A DNA stretch of 13,085 bases. It comes from JAEDES01 sp964470055 (GTDB lineage: Bacteria; Bacillota_I; Bacilli_A; RF39; UBA660). The position numbers and the translations under genes are program-made. Below the pieces are notes generated by a model. That model saw nothing but the letters and a program-made list of their open reading frames with translations, was not told the origin of the DNA and made no database searches. Shown here piece after piece: positions 7,030 to 13,085 of the stretch; the first letter of the stretch is position 1, and each line of letters begins with the position of its first letter. The DNA lies in the NCBI GenBank assembly GCA_964470055.1, contig CAYXZZ010000039.1:1-13085 (forward strand). The letters run 5' to 3'.

Positions 7030-8091
7030 ATGAAATTATTTAAGAAACGTGAGAAAACTGTTAAAGAGAAGAAGAAATGGTCTTTAAAGAAGAAGGTTTT
7101 AGTTATACTTTCATCTTTCTTTGTTGTGGGTTGTGGATGTTTCTTATTTTTATTTTATGGTCCATGGGAAGGTTTTAGAAATTTTTGGATTACTAGTGCG
7201 ATGACAACGATGAGTCATCAGTATTTGGCTACTTGGTTTTATAGTGAAGAAACTATTTATAATGTGTTAGAAAATAATAGTATCATTGAAAGTGGTGATA
7301 TTAGTAATCCAGATGCAATTCAGTTTAAAAAATATACAACAACTATTTATAGAAATGAGTATGAGAAAGCGGTATTACAGAAGGACCCTGATAATGATTT
7401 ATATAAAGTTATTGAAGTTAGTGGAACTAGTTATAAGGGCTTTTTAGTAGTTGTTTATGATCCTTCAAAGATAAGTATTGCGACTACTGCTTATTTGGGG
7501 ACTAGAGGTCAAGATATATTAACTGTTGCGAAGAGAGAAAATGCGGTTATTGCGATGAATGCGGGAGGATTTTATGATCCAGATTGGAATTCTAATGGGG
7601 CACTTCCTCATGGTACGGTTATTTCAAATGGAAAAGTAGTTAGTGATTATGTTGATGCGAACATGGGTGGAGGATTTATTGGTTTTACAAATGAGAATAA
7701 ACTGGTATTAGGTAAAATGAGTAAGTCAGAAGCTGTTGCGATGGGGTATAGAGATGCGGTTGAGTTTGGTCCTTATTTGATTGTAAATGGTAAGAGATCT
7801 TTTATTAAAGGAAATGGTGGTTGGGGAATTGCTCCTCGTACTGCGATTGGTCAAAGACAAGATGGGATTGTTTTAATGTTAGTTATTAATGGTAGAATTC
7901 CATCAAGTATTGGGGCCGATATGGTTGATTTGACTGATATAATGGAAAGATATGGTGCGTATAATGCGGCTAATCTTGATGGTGGAAGTTCTTCAGAGTT
8001 AGTAATTAATGGAGAAATTATAAATACTCCTGTTGCTGGTGGAAAGTATGGGTTAAGAGATATGTCTACTTTCTGGGTTGTAAAAGCGTAG
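7030..8091 (+). CDS. Membrane-anchored phosphodiester glycosidase (NAGPA family)
   Basis: This 353-residue protein belongs to the phosphodiester glycosidase family, named for the human mannose-6-phosphate uncovering enzyme that removes GlcNAc from a phosphodiester. A strongly basic cytoplasmic leader (1-22) precedes one membrane helix (22-43), so the enzyme faces outward. The catalytic domain runs from about 130 to the end. Its family motifs are NAGGF (177-181), APRTAIGQ (268-275) followed by DG (278-279) and NGR (287-289), and NLDGGSSS (315-322). ATG 7030 is chosen because TGGAG precedes it and overlap with the upstream gene is avoided; in-frame ATGs at 6997 and 7006 would extend the protein into that gene. 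Next to lipid-sugar genes, a substrate such as a glycosyl-phosphate in a teichoic-acid-like polymer or capsule is plausible but inferred. Confidence 0.88.
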   Translation: MKLFKKREKTVKEKKKWSLKKKVLVILSSFFVVGCGCFLFLFYGPWEGFRNFWITSAMTTMSHQYLATWFYSEETIYNVLENNSIIESGDISNPDAIQFKKYTTTIYRNEYEKAVLQKDPDNDLYKVIEVSGTSYKGFLVVVYDPSKISIATTAYLGTRGQDILTVAKRENAVIAMNAGGFYDPDWNSNGALPHGTVISNGKVVSDYVDANMGGGFIGFTNENKLVLGKMSKSEAVAMGYRDAVEFGPYLIVNGKRSFIKGNGGWGIAPRTAIGQRQDGIVLMLVINGRIPSSIGADMVDLTDIMERYGAYNAANLDGGSSSELVINGEIINTPVAGGKYGLRDMSTFWVVKA

Positions 8092-8099
8092 GGGATATT

Positions 8100-8618
8100 A
8101 TGGAACTATATTATAGAAGTGTAAATATATTTGATGAACAATTAATGAAAGAGTTTTCTTTGGAGCATCTTGAGAGAGGTATGGGAATACTGGCTGGAGA
8201 TGCTTCTTTAATTACAGGAAATAGTTATCATGAATTTGATGATTTTTATCACTGGTATAAGGCTGTAAGTGATATAGATGATGCAGGAGTATGTAGTGTT
8301 TACTTAGTTTTTAATAAAGAAAATGATATGTTAATAGGAATTTTTGATATTAGACATGGTTTGAATTTTCCTAATGGGTGTTTGCTTGGACATATTGGGG
8401 TGGACATTAGACCTAGTATGCGTGGAAAAGGCTTATATAGAGATATTTTAGAATTATGTATTAAGGAATGTGAAATTTTAGGTATAAAAGATATTGTTAT
8501 TTCGTGTGAATATGATAATATATCTTCTAAGAGAGGGATTGAGCATTTATTTGTTTTGGATAAAGAAATGGTTTCATTAAATGGAAGTTATTTATATGTT
8601 TATAAAAAGTCTTTATAG
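8100..8618 (+). CDS. GNAT-family N-acetyltransferase (COG3981 type)
   Basis: This 172-residue cytoplasmic protein has the GNAT fold, which transfers acetyl from acetyl-CoA to an amine or other acceptor. The CoA pyrophosphate-binding motif is RPSMRGKGL (104-112), following the beta strand GHIGVDI (97-103). The block FDIRHGLN (82-89) and the later SCEYDNISSKRGIE (135-148) are typical of the COG3981 group of predicted acetyltransferases. There is no signal peptide or membrane helix, unlike all other products of this operon. It starts eight bases after the glycosidase stop with AGGGGAT upstream, and its end almost touches the ribosome site of the next gene. The acceptor is unknown; co-expression with envelope enzymes hints at an envelope precursor or protein. 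Confidence 0.85.
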   Translation: MELYYRSVNIFDEQLMKEFSLEHLERGMGILAGDASLITGNSYHEFDDFYHWYKAVSDIDDAGVCSVYLVFNKENDMLIGIFDIRHGLNFPNGCLLGHIGVDIRPSMRGKGLYRDILELCIKECEILGIKDIVISCEYDNISSKRGIEHLFVLDKEMVSLNGSYLYVYKKSL

Positions 8619-8629
8619 GAGGTTGTGAG

Positions 8630-9619
8630 ATGTTTATATTAAATAATATTAGTAGTACTTGTAGTGATCCTGGGTTGGCTGCGATTATTTCGATAATTAA
8701 AAAAGTGATGAATATCGTGTGGATTATTGGGCCTATTTTGGCAATGGTTGGAGCAATTATCGCATTTACGAAGATGATGAGTAATCCGGATGATAAGAAG
8801 TATAAGAGTTTATTTAAGAATATGATTATTGCATTATTGATGTTGTTTTTTATACCGGTGATTGTTAATACGGTGATGGCAATGTTTGATGATTCTTTTG
8901 AGGTTAGTGCTTGTTGGAACCAGGCTGAGTCAATTAATGCTACTGGTAGTCAAGATTCTACTTATATTGATCCTAATGATGATGATAAAAGTAATATTTA
9001 TACTGATCCTGATGAATATGAAACTGGTACTCCACCGGAAAGTGGGTCAACTTCAAGTACGGGAAGTACAAGCACTACATACAGTAGTTATACTAGTTCA
9101 AAAAATAATATTAAGTATAATGTTTATAGTCAAACTGATTCGAGATGGTCAACTGTACAGTATCCGGGAAGTACTGATACGATTGGGTCAGTTGGTTGTA
9201 TGATTACATCTGTTGCGGTAGTGTCATCGGCTTATAATAATACGATTACACCAAAAGTGGTTTTTGACAAGTATCGACATAGTTATCCAAGAAATTCTAT
9301 TACTGGATTAACTAGTAATGCATTTAGTTGTACTAGTGGTAGTACAAGCCCTAATGATATTATTAGTGCACTTAATAGTGGAAAAGTTGTTGTTATTAAG
9401 GTGTATGGTTCAAAAAAGGGTGGTTCTAGTACGTTTACTTCTTCACAACACTATATGGCATTACTTGATGCTAGTGGAAGTCAGATTTATGTTGGAAATG
9501 GTTATTCTAATTCTGGTAGTGGAGCAATTGGATGGCATAGTTCTAGTGCTGTTTTGACATCAGTACAGACAGCAGACTATTGTACACCGTCACAAACTTT
9601 ACTAAGTAAATATAGTTAA
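8630..9619 (+). CDS. Pilin-like two-helix anchor fused to an extracellular C39-like cysteine peptidase domain
   Basis: This 329-residue two-part protein starts at ATG 8630 behind a perfect AGGAGG. Residues 1-100 have no signal peptide but two membrane helices (about 28-48 and 65-86) joined by a Lys-rich loop (SNPDDKKYKSLFKN) that should be cytoplasmic, leaving both ends outside. Cys11 and Cys95 would face each other outside and may form a disulfide. This layout, with a mid-helix Gly-Pro and IPVIVN in helix 2, resembles VirB2/TrbC-type conjugative pilins. A Ser/Thr linker (about 131-160) leads to a Peptidase_C39_2-like domain: SQTDSRW (167-173), catalytic GC at 189-190, QHYMALLD with His274, and an Asn (290 or nearby) as the probable third residue where many relatives have Asp. 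It is the last gene of its operon. The substrate is unknown; a peptide or peptidoglycan cross-bridge is possible. Confidence 0.85.
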   Translation: MFILNNISSTCSDPGLAAIISIIKKVMNIVWIIGPILAMVGAIIAFTKMMSNPDDKKYKSLFKNMIIALLMLFFIPVIVNTVMAMFDDSFEVSACWNQAESINATGSQDSTYIDPNDDDKSNIYTDPDEYETGTPPESGSTSSTGSTSTTYSSYTSSKNNIKYNVYSQTDSRWSTVQYPGSTDTIGSVGCMITSVAVVSSAYNNTITPKVVFDKYRHSYPRNSITGLTSNAFSCTSGSTSPNDIISALNSGKVVVIKVYGSKKGGSSTFTSSQHYMALLDASGSQIYVGNGYSNSGSGAIGWHSSSAVLTSVQTADYCTPSQTLLSKYS

Positions 9620-9623
9620 ATTT

Positions 9624-9653
9624 AAAGGTTCTTGTATGATAAGAACTTTTTTT
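9624..9653 (+). terminator. Intrinsic terminator after the C39-like gene
   Basis: GTTCTT (9628-9633) pairs with AAGAAC (9641-9646) over a seven-base loop, extended by AAAG against the T tract with one G-U pair. Seven T (9647-9653) follow. The next -10 begins five bases later. Confidence 0.82.
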
Positions 9654-9654
9654 A

Positions 9655-9663
9655 TGATATAAT
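9655..9663 (+). promoter_or_regulatory. Extended -10 promoter for the SGNH hydrolase gene
   Basis: TGA followed directly by TATAAT (9658-9663). No good -35 is visible at 16-18 bases because the terminator hairpin occupies that DNA. Transcription would start near 9670, giving a leader of about 30 bases to ATG 9700. Confidence 0.6.
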
Positions 9664-9699
9664 TTTGGTGGAGGAGTTTTGGCTCTGAAAGGTGATGTT

Positions 9700-10689
9700 A
9701 TGTTTATATTGAATAATGTAAGTGCTACTTGTAGTGATCCTGGTTTAGCAGCAATCATTTCACTTATAAAAAAAGTAATGAATATAATTTGGATTATTGG
9801 TCCTATTTTAGCGATTATTGGTGGAGTTATTGCATTTACAAAATTGATGAGTAACCCGGATGAAAAGAAATATAAGGGATTACTTAAGAATATGATTATT
9901 GCGCTTTTGATGTTGTTTTTCATACCAGTGATTGTTAATACAGTGATGAAATTATTTGATGATACTTTTGAGGTTAGTGCTTGCTGGAATCAGGCAGAGG
10001 TTACTAACTCTACAGGTAGTCAAGGTTCTACTTATATTGATCCTAATGGTAATAATAAAACTACAATTTATACTGATCCTAGTCAGTATGAAGTAAAAGA
10101 AGAATCAGCAAATTCAGGTAGTAGTTCAAATTCAAATGCAAGTTCAGATTCTACTACTAGTAGTACAGAAAATACTTCTACTACTGGTAGTAGTTCTACT
10201 GCTACAACAAATGTCATCTTTATTGGAGATTCAAGAACTGTTGGGATGCAACAGTCTGTTACGGCTAATTCAAATGATGTATGGAGTTGCAAAAGTTCAA
10301 TGGGTCTTGATTGGATGAAGAATACTGGTCTTCCGAATGTTGATAGTCAAATTACAAATGGTTCTAAAGTTGTTATTCTTATGGGAGTTAATGATTTGTA
10401 CCATGTTGATTCTTATATTAGTTATATAAATGGATTGGTTCCAGCTATGAATAGTAGAGGGGCTAAGATGTATTTTGTATCTGTAAATCCAACTAGTAAG
10501 TCTGCTGATTATTTGAATGAAGATATTAATAGTTTTAATCAAAAAATGAAAAGTGGATTGTCTAGTTATGTTAAGTATATTGATACGAATACATATTTAA
10601 CGAATAATGGATTTACTTCGAGTGATGGAGTTCATTATTCAACTACAACTTATAAGCAGATATATACTTTGATAAAAGGTAGTCTATGA
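9700..10689 (+). CDS. Pilin-like two-helix anchor fused to an extracellular SGNH/GDSL hydrolase domain
   Basis: This 329-residue protein shares its first 131 residues with the C39-like protein encoded just upstream: 105 of 131 aligned positions are identical and no gaps are needed. The anchor again has helices at about 28-48 and 65-86, a Lys-rich inner loop, and Cys11 and Cys95. After an extended Ser/Thr/Asn linker (132-170) an SGNH hydrolase begins with VIFIGDSRT (172-180), nucleophile Ser178. It continues with MGVND (228-232, block III) and ends with DGVHY, catalytic Asp309 and His312. Such enzymes remove acetyl or acyl groups from sugars or lipids; an envelope polymer is the likely target. 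ATG 9700 matches the paralogue's start and has AAGGTG upstream. A TTG at 9679 behind GGAGG is possible, but that site would sit at the very 5' end of the transcript. The gene has its own promoter and terminator. Confidence 0.88.
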   Translation: MFILNNVSATCSDPGLAAIISLIKKVMNIIWIIGPILAIIGGVIAFTKLMSNPDEKKYKGLLKNMIIALLMLFFIPVIVNTVMKLFDDTFEVSACWNQAEVTNSTGSQGSTYIDPNGNNKTTIYTDPSQYEVKEESANSGSSSNSNASSDSTTSSTENTSTTGSSSTATTNVIFIGDSRTVGMQQSVTANSNDVWSCKSSMGLDWMKNTGLPNVDSQITNGSKVVILMGVNDLYHVDSYISYINGLVPAMNSRGAKMYFVSVNPTSKSADYLNEDINSFNQKMKSGLSSYVKYIDTNTYLTNNGFTSSDGVHYSTTTYKQIYTLIKGSL

Positions 10690-10690
10690 T

Positions 10691-10716
10691 AAACTTCTTC
10701 TTTGAGAAGTTTTTTT
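10691..10716 (+). terminator. Intrinsic terminator after the SGNH hydrolase gene
   Basis: AAACTTCT (10691-10698) pairs with AGAAGTTT (10705-10712) over a six-base loop and runs into seven T (10710-10716). It starts one base after the stop codon. Confidence 0.85.
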
Positions 10717-10717
10717 C

Positions 10718-10746
10718 TTGAAGGCTACTTTTTTCTTTGATATAAT
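10718..10746 (+). promoter_or_regulatory. Strong extended -10 promoter for the polysaccharide deacetylase gene
   Basis: TTGAAG at 10718-10723, then 17 bases, then TATAAT at 10741-10746 preceded by TGA. It is the closest to consensus of the window's promoters and begins two bases after the previous terminator. Confidence 0.72.
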
Positions 10747-10785
10747 TTTTTAGAGTAAGAGTTAGAGTTTATATAGGAGAAAATT

Positions 10786-12033
10786 ATGAAGAAAAGAAGA
10801 GTAAGGGAATGGGTTTACGTTGTTTTTATTGTGGTAATAATTATAGTGGGGAGTGCTATAGGGATTAAGCAATATTTTAAGATGAAGGACGATAAGAGAA
10901 TAGAGGAAGAGGAAAAGATAATTGCTGATATTAGTAGTCATTATGGTGAGATAGTTAAGGTTTCTAAAGAGAGTACTTTATATGAAGAAAAAGATGGCAG
11001 GTTTGTTGCGATTGGAAGTGTTGCAGCTGATGAGTGTTTTTCGTTGGAAAAGATGGATATTAATACGGAAAGTAAATATTTTAAGATTAAAGAACTTGGA
11101 TATTTTATAAAATATGAGGATGTTGTAGTGAGTGATTCTTTGAGTGTTAAGGATGAAAGATATAAGAATTATTTGTTGTTTAATGAGAATGTACTTACTA
11201 AAGAGAATGTGCGACTTTATAGAGGAGATAAAGTTGTTTATACACTTGGAAGTAGTTTAGAGATACCTATTATAATAAAAGATGATGCGGGATATTATGT
11301 TGAATATTTTGGTGAGTTGTTGTTTATAAGGAATGAAGATGTTGTTAAAACGTATGAGGCTAATAATACGACTTTAGAGGAAGCAAGTGGTATTCCAGTT
11401 ACTGTTTATCATTTTATATATTTAAATGGTGATACTTCTTGTAATGAGGCAATATGTCATTCAGAAAATCAGATTAGGGAACATTTTAATTATTTGAAGA
11501 CTAATAAGTTTTTTACTATGAATACAACGGAACTTAGACTTTATTTGGAGGGAAAACTTAGGGTTCCGAAGAAAAGTATTTTAATTACAATTGATGATGG
11601 TTCAAGGGCTTGGAATTTTATTCCGTTACTTGAAGAGTATCAAGTTAATGCAACATTATTCTTGATTAGTGGTTGGTATACTCTTGATAAATTTCAGTCT
11701 CCTTATATGGAAGTTGCGAGCCATACTCATAATTTACATACTCCTGGTGTTTGTAGTGGAGGTCAAGGAAGTCCGTTGAAATGTTATGATAGGACAAAGT
11801 TAGTGGCAGATTTAAAAACGAGTAGAGAAGTTTTAGGTGGAACAGAGGCTTTTTGTTTTCCATTTTATGAATATAATGATTATGGGATTTCGGCTTTAAA
11901 AGAGGCAGGATTTAAGATGGCTTTTATTGGTGGCCATAGGAGAGCAACAAGAGGAGTTGACTTGTTTAAGATTCCAAGGATTCCGTTAACTGATTATACA
12001 ACTTTAGCGCAGTATGCAAATTATATTAATTAG
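10786..12033 (+). CDS. Membrane-anchored polysaccharide deacetylase (NodB domain, PgaB/IcaB-like)
   Basis: This 415-residue protein starts after AGGAG with ideal spacing. One membrane helix (about 9-27) follows MKKRRVREW, so the enzyme faces outward. Residues 52-115 and 135-190 look like two beta-rich, SH3-like repeats, each ending in an I(K/R)-x-EDVV segment. The NodB deacetylase domain starts near 204 (PVTVYHF). Its metal site can be read as TIDDG (268-272) with Asp271 as ligand, and SHTHNLH (312-318) with His313 and His318. The His-x4-His spacing matches PgaB/IcaB-type poly-N-acetylglucosamine deacetylases rather than the His-x3-His of PgdA. FCFPFYEYND (356-365) stands for motif 3 and lacks the usual Arg. 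The likely role is N-deacetylation of an amino-sugar polymer; no synthase for such a polymer is in view. The gene is monocistronic. Confidence 0.9.
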   Translation: MKKRRVREWVYVVFIVVIIIVGSAIGIKQYFKMKDDKRIEEEEKIIADISSHYGEIVKVSKESTLYEEKDGRFVAIGSVAADECFSLEKMDINTESKYFKIKELGYFIKYEDVVVSDSLSVKDERYKNYLLFNENVLTKENVRLYRGDKVVYTLGSSLEIPIIIKDDAGYYVEYFGELLFIRNEDVVKTYEANNTTLEEASGIPVTVYHFIYLNGDTSCNEAICHSENQIREHFNYLKTNKFFTMNTTELRLYLEGKLRVPKKSILITIDDGSRAWNFIPLLEEYQVNATLFLISGWYTLDKFQSPYMEVASHTHNLHTPGVCSGGQGSPLKCYDRTKLVADLKTSREVLGGTEAFCFPFYEYNDYGISALKEAGFKMAFIGGHRRATRGVDLFKIPRIPLTDYTTLAQYANYIN

Positions 12034-12037
12034 ACTA

Positions 12038-12066
12038 GGGAAAGATTAGTTGTCTTTTCCTTTTTT
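12038..12066 (+). terminator. Intrinsic terminator after the deacetylase gene
   Basis: GGGAAAGA (12038-12045) pairs with TCTTTTCC (12053-12060), with one G-U pair, over a seven-base loop, followed by six T. It shares DNA with the next promoter's -35. Confidence 0.8.
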
Positions 12067-12078
12067 CTTTGGTATAAC
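12050..12078 (+). promoter_or_regulatory. Extended -10 promoter for the broken metallopeptidase gene
   Basis: TTGTCT at 12050-12055, a 17-base spacer, and TATAAC at 12073-12078 preceded by TGG. The -35 lies in the loop and right arm of the terminator. AGGGG (12093-12097) then precedes ATG 12103, so the expression signals of the downstream gene are still intact. Confidence 0.6.
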
Positions 12079-12102
12079 AGGCAATCCCAGCGAGGGGTTA
12101 TT

Positions 12103-12948
12103 ATGCAGAAAGAGGCTTTGGAGTTTTTTATGTCTCTTAAAAATCCAATTTTTTTGACTATGAAGATGTTGAATGATGAGTACTGGAGATGAGACAACGA
12201 GAAAGATTGTTGAAAATTTAGGGGTATTGTCTTGTTATGAGATAGTGCTTGATGGTGATATTGGAATAGAAAATTATGTTTTGACACAAGAAGATTTGTC
12301 TTTGATAGTTGTGTTTTTCTCAACTTGTTGTATGGTGGAAGTTGCTTGTCATGAATTTGGGCATTTATTATTGGAGCTTTTTTCCAGTGGGAGATGTCCA
12401 GAAAACTATGATGAGGTAATTAGTGGTTGTCGTGAAAGAATGTTGGTAAGAAAAGATTGTTATTATGAAATGTTTGAAGGAGTTAGCACAAAGCTTTTTT
12501 CGAAAGTTGGTGGATGATGATTGTGAATTTAGCTCTTTTTTAGATCCTAATCTGGAGATTAGGGAAAGATTTTTTTGTGGAAAATGATGAGGCGACAGAG
12601 GAGGAGTTTTTGGAGGAGGTAAGAATTCATTATTTTGCGAATGTTACTACGTTTGATATAGAGGTTGAGAATTATAATAAGATTGCTAATGGTGTGGATA
12701 GTATCTTTTTAAATGATGGACCTTTTTATATGGCTTATGACAATGATGAATATTTTCCAGTCTTATCAATGCATAATGATGATTATTTTTCAGATGGACG
12801 GAGTGGAGTAGATTTTGTTTCTTTTGAGGAACAATTTGCGGATTATGTTGTTTTAAGAGTATATAAGGATAAAATGGGATTTGCTTTAGATAGGCTTTAT
12901 GATATGTTTGGTGAAGAATGGTTTATAATGATGGATAATTATTATTAA
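12103..12948 (+). pseudogene. Frameshifted HEXXH zinc-metallopeptidase-like gene (three frame changes)
   Basis: Four reading-frame segments join into one protein of about 280 residues if one base is removed at each of three places. The first runs from ATG 12103 (AGGGG upstream) to TGA 12190, the second is open from 12173 to TGA 12515, the third passes through 12495-12583, and the last ends at TAA 12948. The breaks lie near 12180-12190, in the T6 run at 12495-12500 and in the T7 run at 12570-12576. All three behave as one-base insertions. The second segment encodes HEFGH (12350-12364), a zinc-binding HEXXH helix, and the last encodes EEQFADY (12826-12846), which resembles the downstream ligand helix of ImmA/IrrE-like peptidases. 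No membrane helix is clear. The parts may instead be separate small genes, a programmed-frameshift gene, or the product of sequencing errors. Decay is the simplest reading. Confidence 0.6.
12546..12563. repeat. Perfect inverted repeat within the broken metallopeptidase gene
   Basis: CCTAATC (12546-12552) and GATTAGG (12557-12563) flank TGGA. The T7 run starts seven bases after the stem, too far for a standard terminator. It lies between the second and third frame changes and may be chance. Confidence 0.4.
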
Positions 12949-13085
12949 GAGGTTGTTGGAAGAATGAGTGAAAGGGGAAAAACTTTTGTGAAGAAAGGGA
13001 ATATAAAGTAGAGAATTTCTGTTTGAAATTTATAAATAGAAAAAGTAAGTGTCCGGTTAGGACATAAAAAAAGACACATAGAATT
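12949..13085. other. Tail of the window without a convincing gene
   Basis: A 15-codon ORF (12964-13011, ATG after a weak purine run) is the only reading frame and is not convincing. TGTCC (13050-13054) and GGACA (13060-13064) form a five-pair hairpin. The window then ends in an A7 run followed by GACACATAGAATT, which looks like the left arm of a larger hairpin cut by the window edge, possibly a terminator. Confidence 0.35.

Noticed and set aside
8886..9557. Leu/Val-rich + strand ORFs in another frame within the C39-like gene
   Set aside because: Their composition is what a shifted frame through Ser/Thr/Asp codons gives, and the correct frame has full motifs and an ideal ribosome site.
9543..9923. 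Minus-strand ORF across the C39/SGNH junction
   Set aside because: It runs antisense through the conserved anchor and the terminator/promoter junction and matches no family; the conserved frame is on the + strand.
8630..10689. Conjugative element (T4SS locus) because of pilin-like sequences
   Set aside because: No ATPase, relaxase, coupling protein, integrase or attachment repeats are visible, and the pilin-like parts are fused to enzymes.
11666..12323. Minus-strand ORFs opposite the deacetylase and the broken peptidase
   Set aside because: They have no ribosome sites or motifs and are antisense to clear coding sequence with NodB and HEXXH motifs.
12964..13011. Fifteen-codon ORF as a real small gene
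   Set aside because: The ribosome site is weak, the product is short and basic with no recognisable feature, and it could be chance in this AT-rich tail.

Overview
The window is AT-rich, roughly one third G+C by eye. Every gene lies on the + strand, gene spacing is tight, ribosome binding sites are AGGAGG-like and intrinsic terminators have short U tracts. TAA, TAG and TGA all act as stops and Trp is encoded by TGG, so the code is standard and not the Mycoplasma/Spiroplasma code. This fits a low-GC Firmicute, probably an uncultured gut Bacilli lineage of the RF39/Erysipelotrichia/'Mollicutes-like' kind. That placement is an inference from composition and gene style, not a database match.

Layout. 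(1) Positions 84-1608 hold an RNA-modification pair, a class I SAM methyltransferase overlapping an RluA-type pseudouridine synthase. (2) Positions 1698-2834 hold a single-pass membrane protein with a very long Val/Pro/Glu/Ala/Thr tail that has no Lys or Arg. (3) Positions 2929-6372 hold a four-gene operon for lipid-linked or surface glycans: a GT4 glycosyltransferase, a PssD/Alg14-like subunit, a fusion of a PssE/Alg13-like subunit to a GtrA-type membrane domain, and a GtrB/DPM1-like polyprenyl-phosphate glycosyltransferase. (4) Positions 6459-9619 hold a second four-gene operon: a membrane-anchored helical protein ending in an EF-hand-like loop, a membrane-anchored phosphodiester glycosidase (NAGPA family), a GNAT acetyltransferase, and a C39-like cysteine peptidase domain on a two-helix pilin-like anchor. 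(5) Positions 9700-10689 carry an about 80% identical copy of that anchor, now joined to an SGNH hydrolase. (6) Positions 10786-12033 encode a membrane-anchored PgaB/IcaB-type polysaccharide deacetylase. (7) Positions 12103-12948 hold a HEFGH zinc-metallopeptidase-like gene broken by three frame changes of the same sense.

Together, operons 3 to 6 read as a cell-surface island. Cytoplasmic and membrane glycosyltransferases build and flip lipid-linked sugars, and several membrane-tethered outward-facing enzymes (phosphodiester glycosidase, C39-like peptidase, SGNH esterase/hydrolase, deacetylase) could trim or modify the surface polymer or envelope proteins. The most unusual element is the reuse of a VirB2/TrbC-like pilin module as an anchor for two unrelated enzymes, with no conjugation genes in view.

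Transcription units are separated by compact junctions in which an intrinsic terminator is followed at once, or overlapped, by an extended -10 (TGn-TATAAT) promoter. No tRNA, rRNA, CRISPR, insertion sequence or riboswitch was seen. No gene-free stretch exceeds 300 bases. The last 137 bases (12949-13085) hold only weak hairpins and a 15-codon ORF of doubtful reality.
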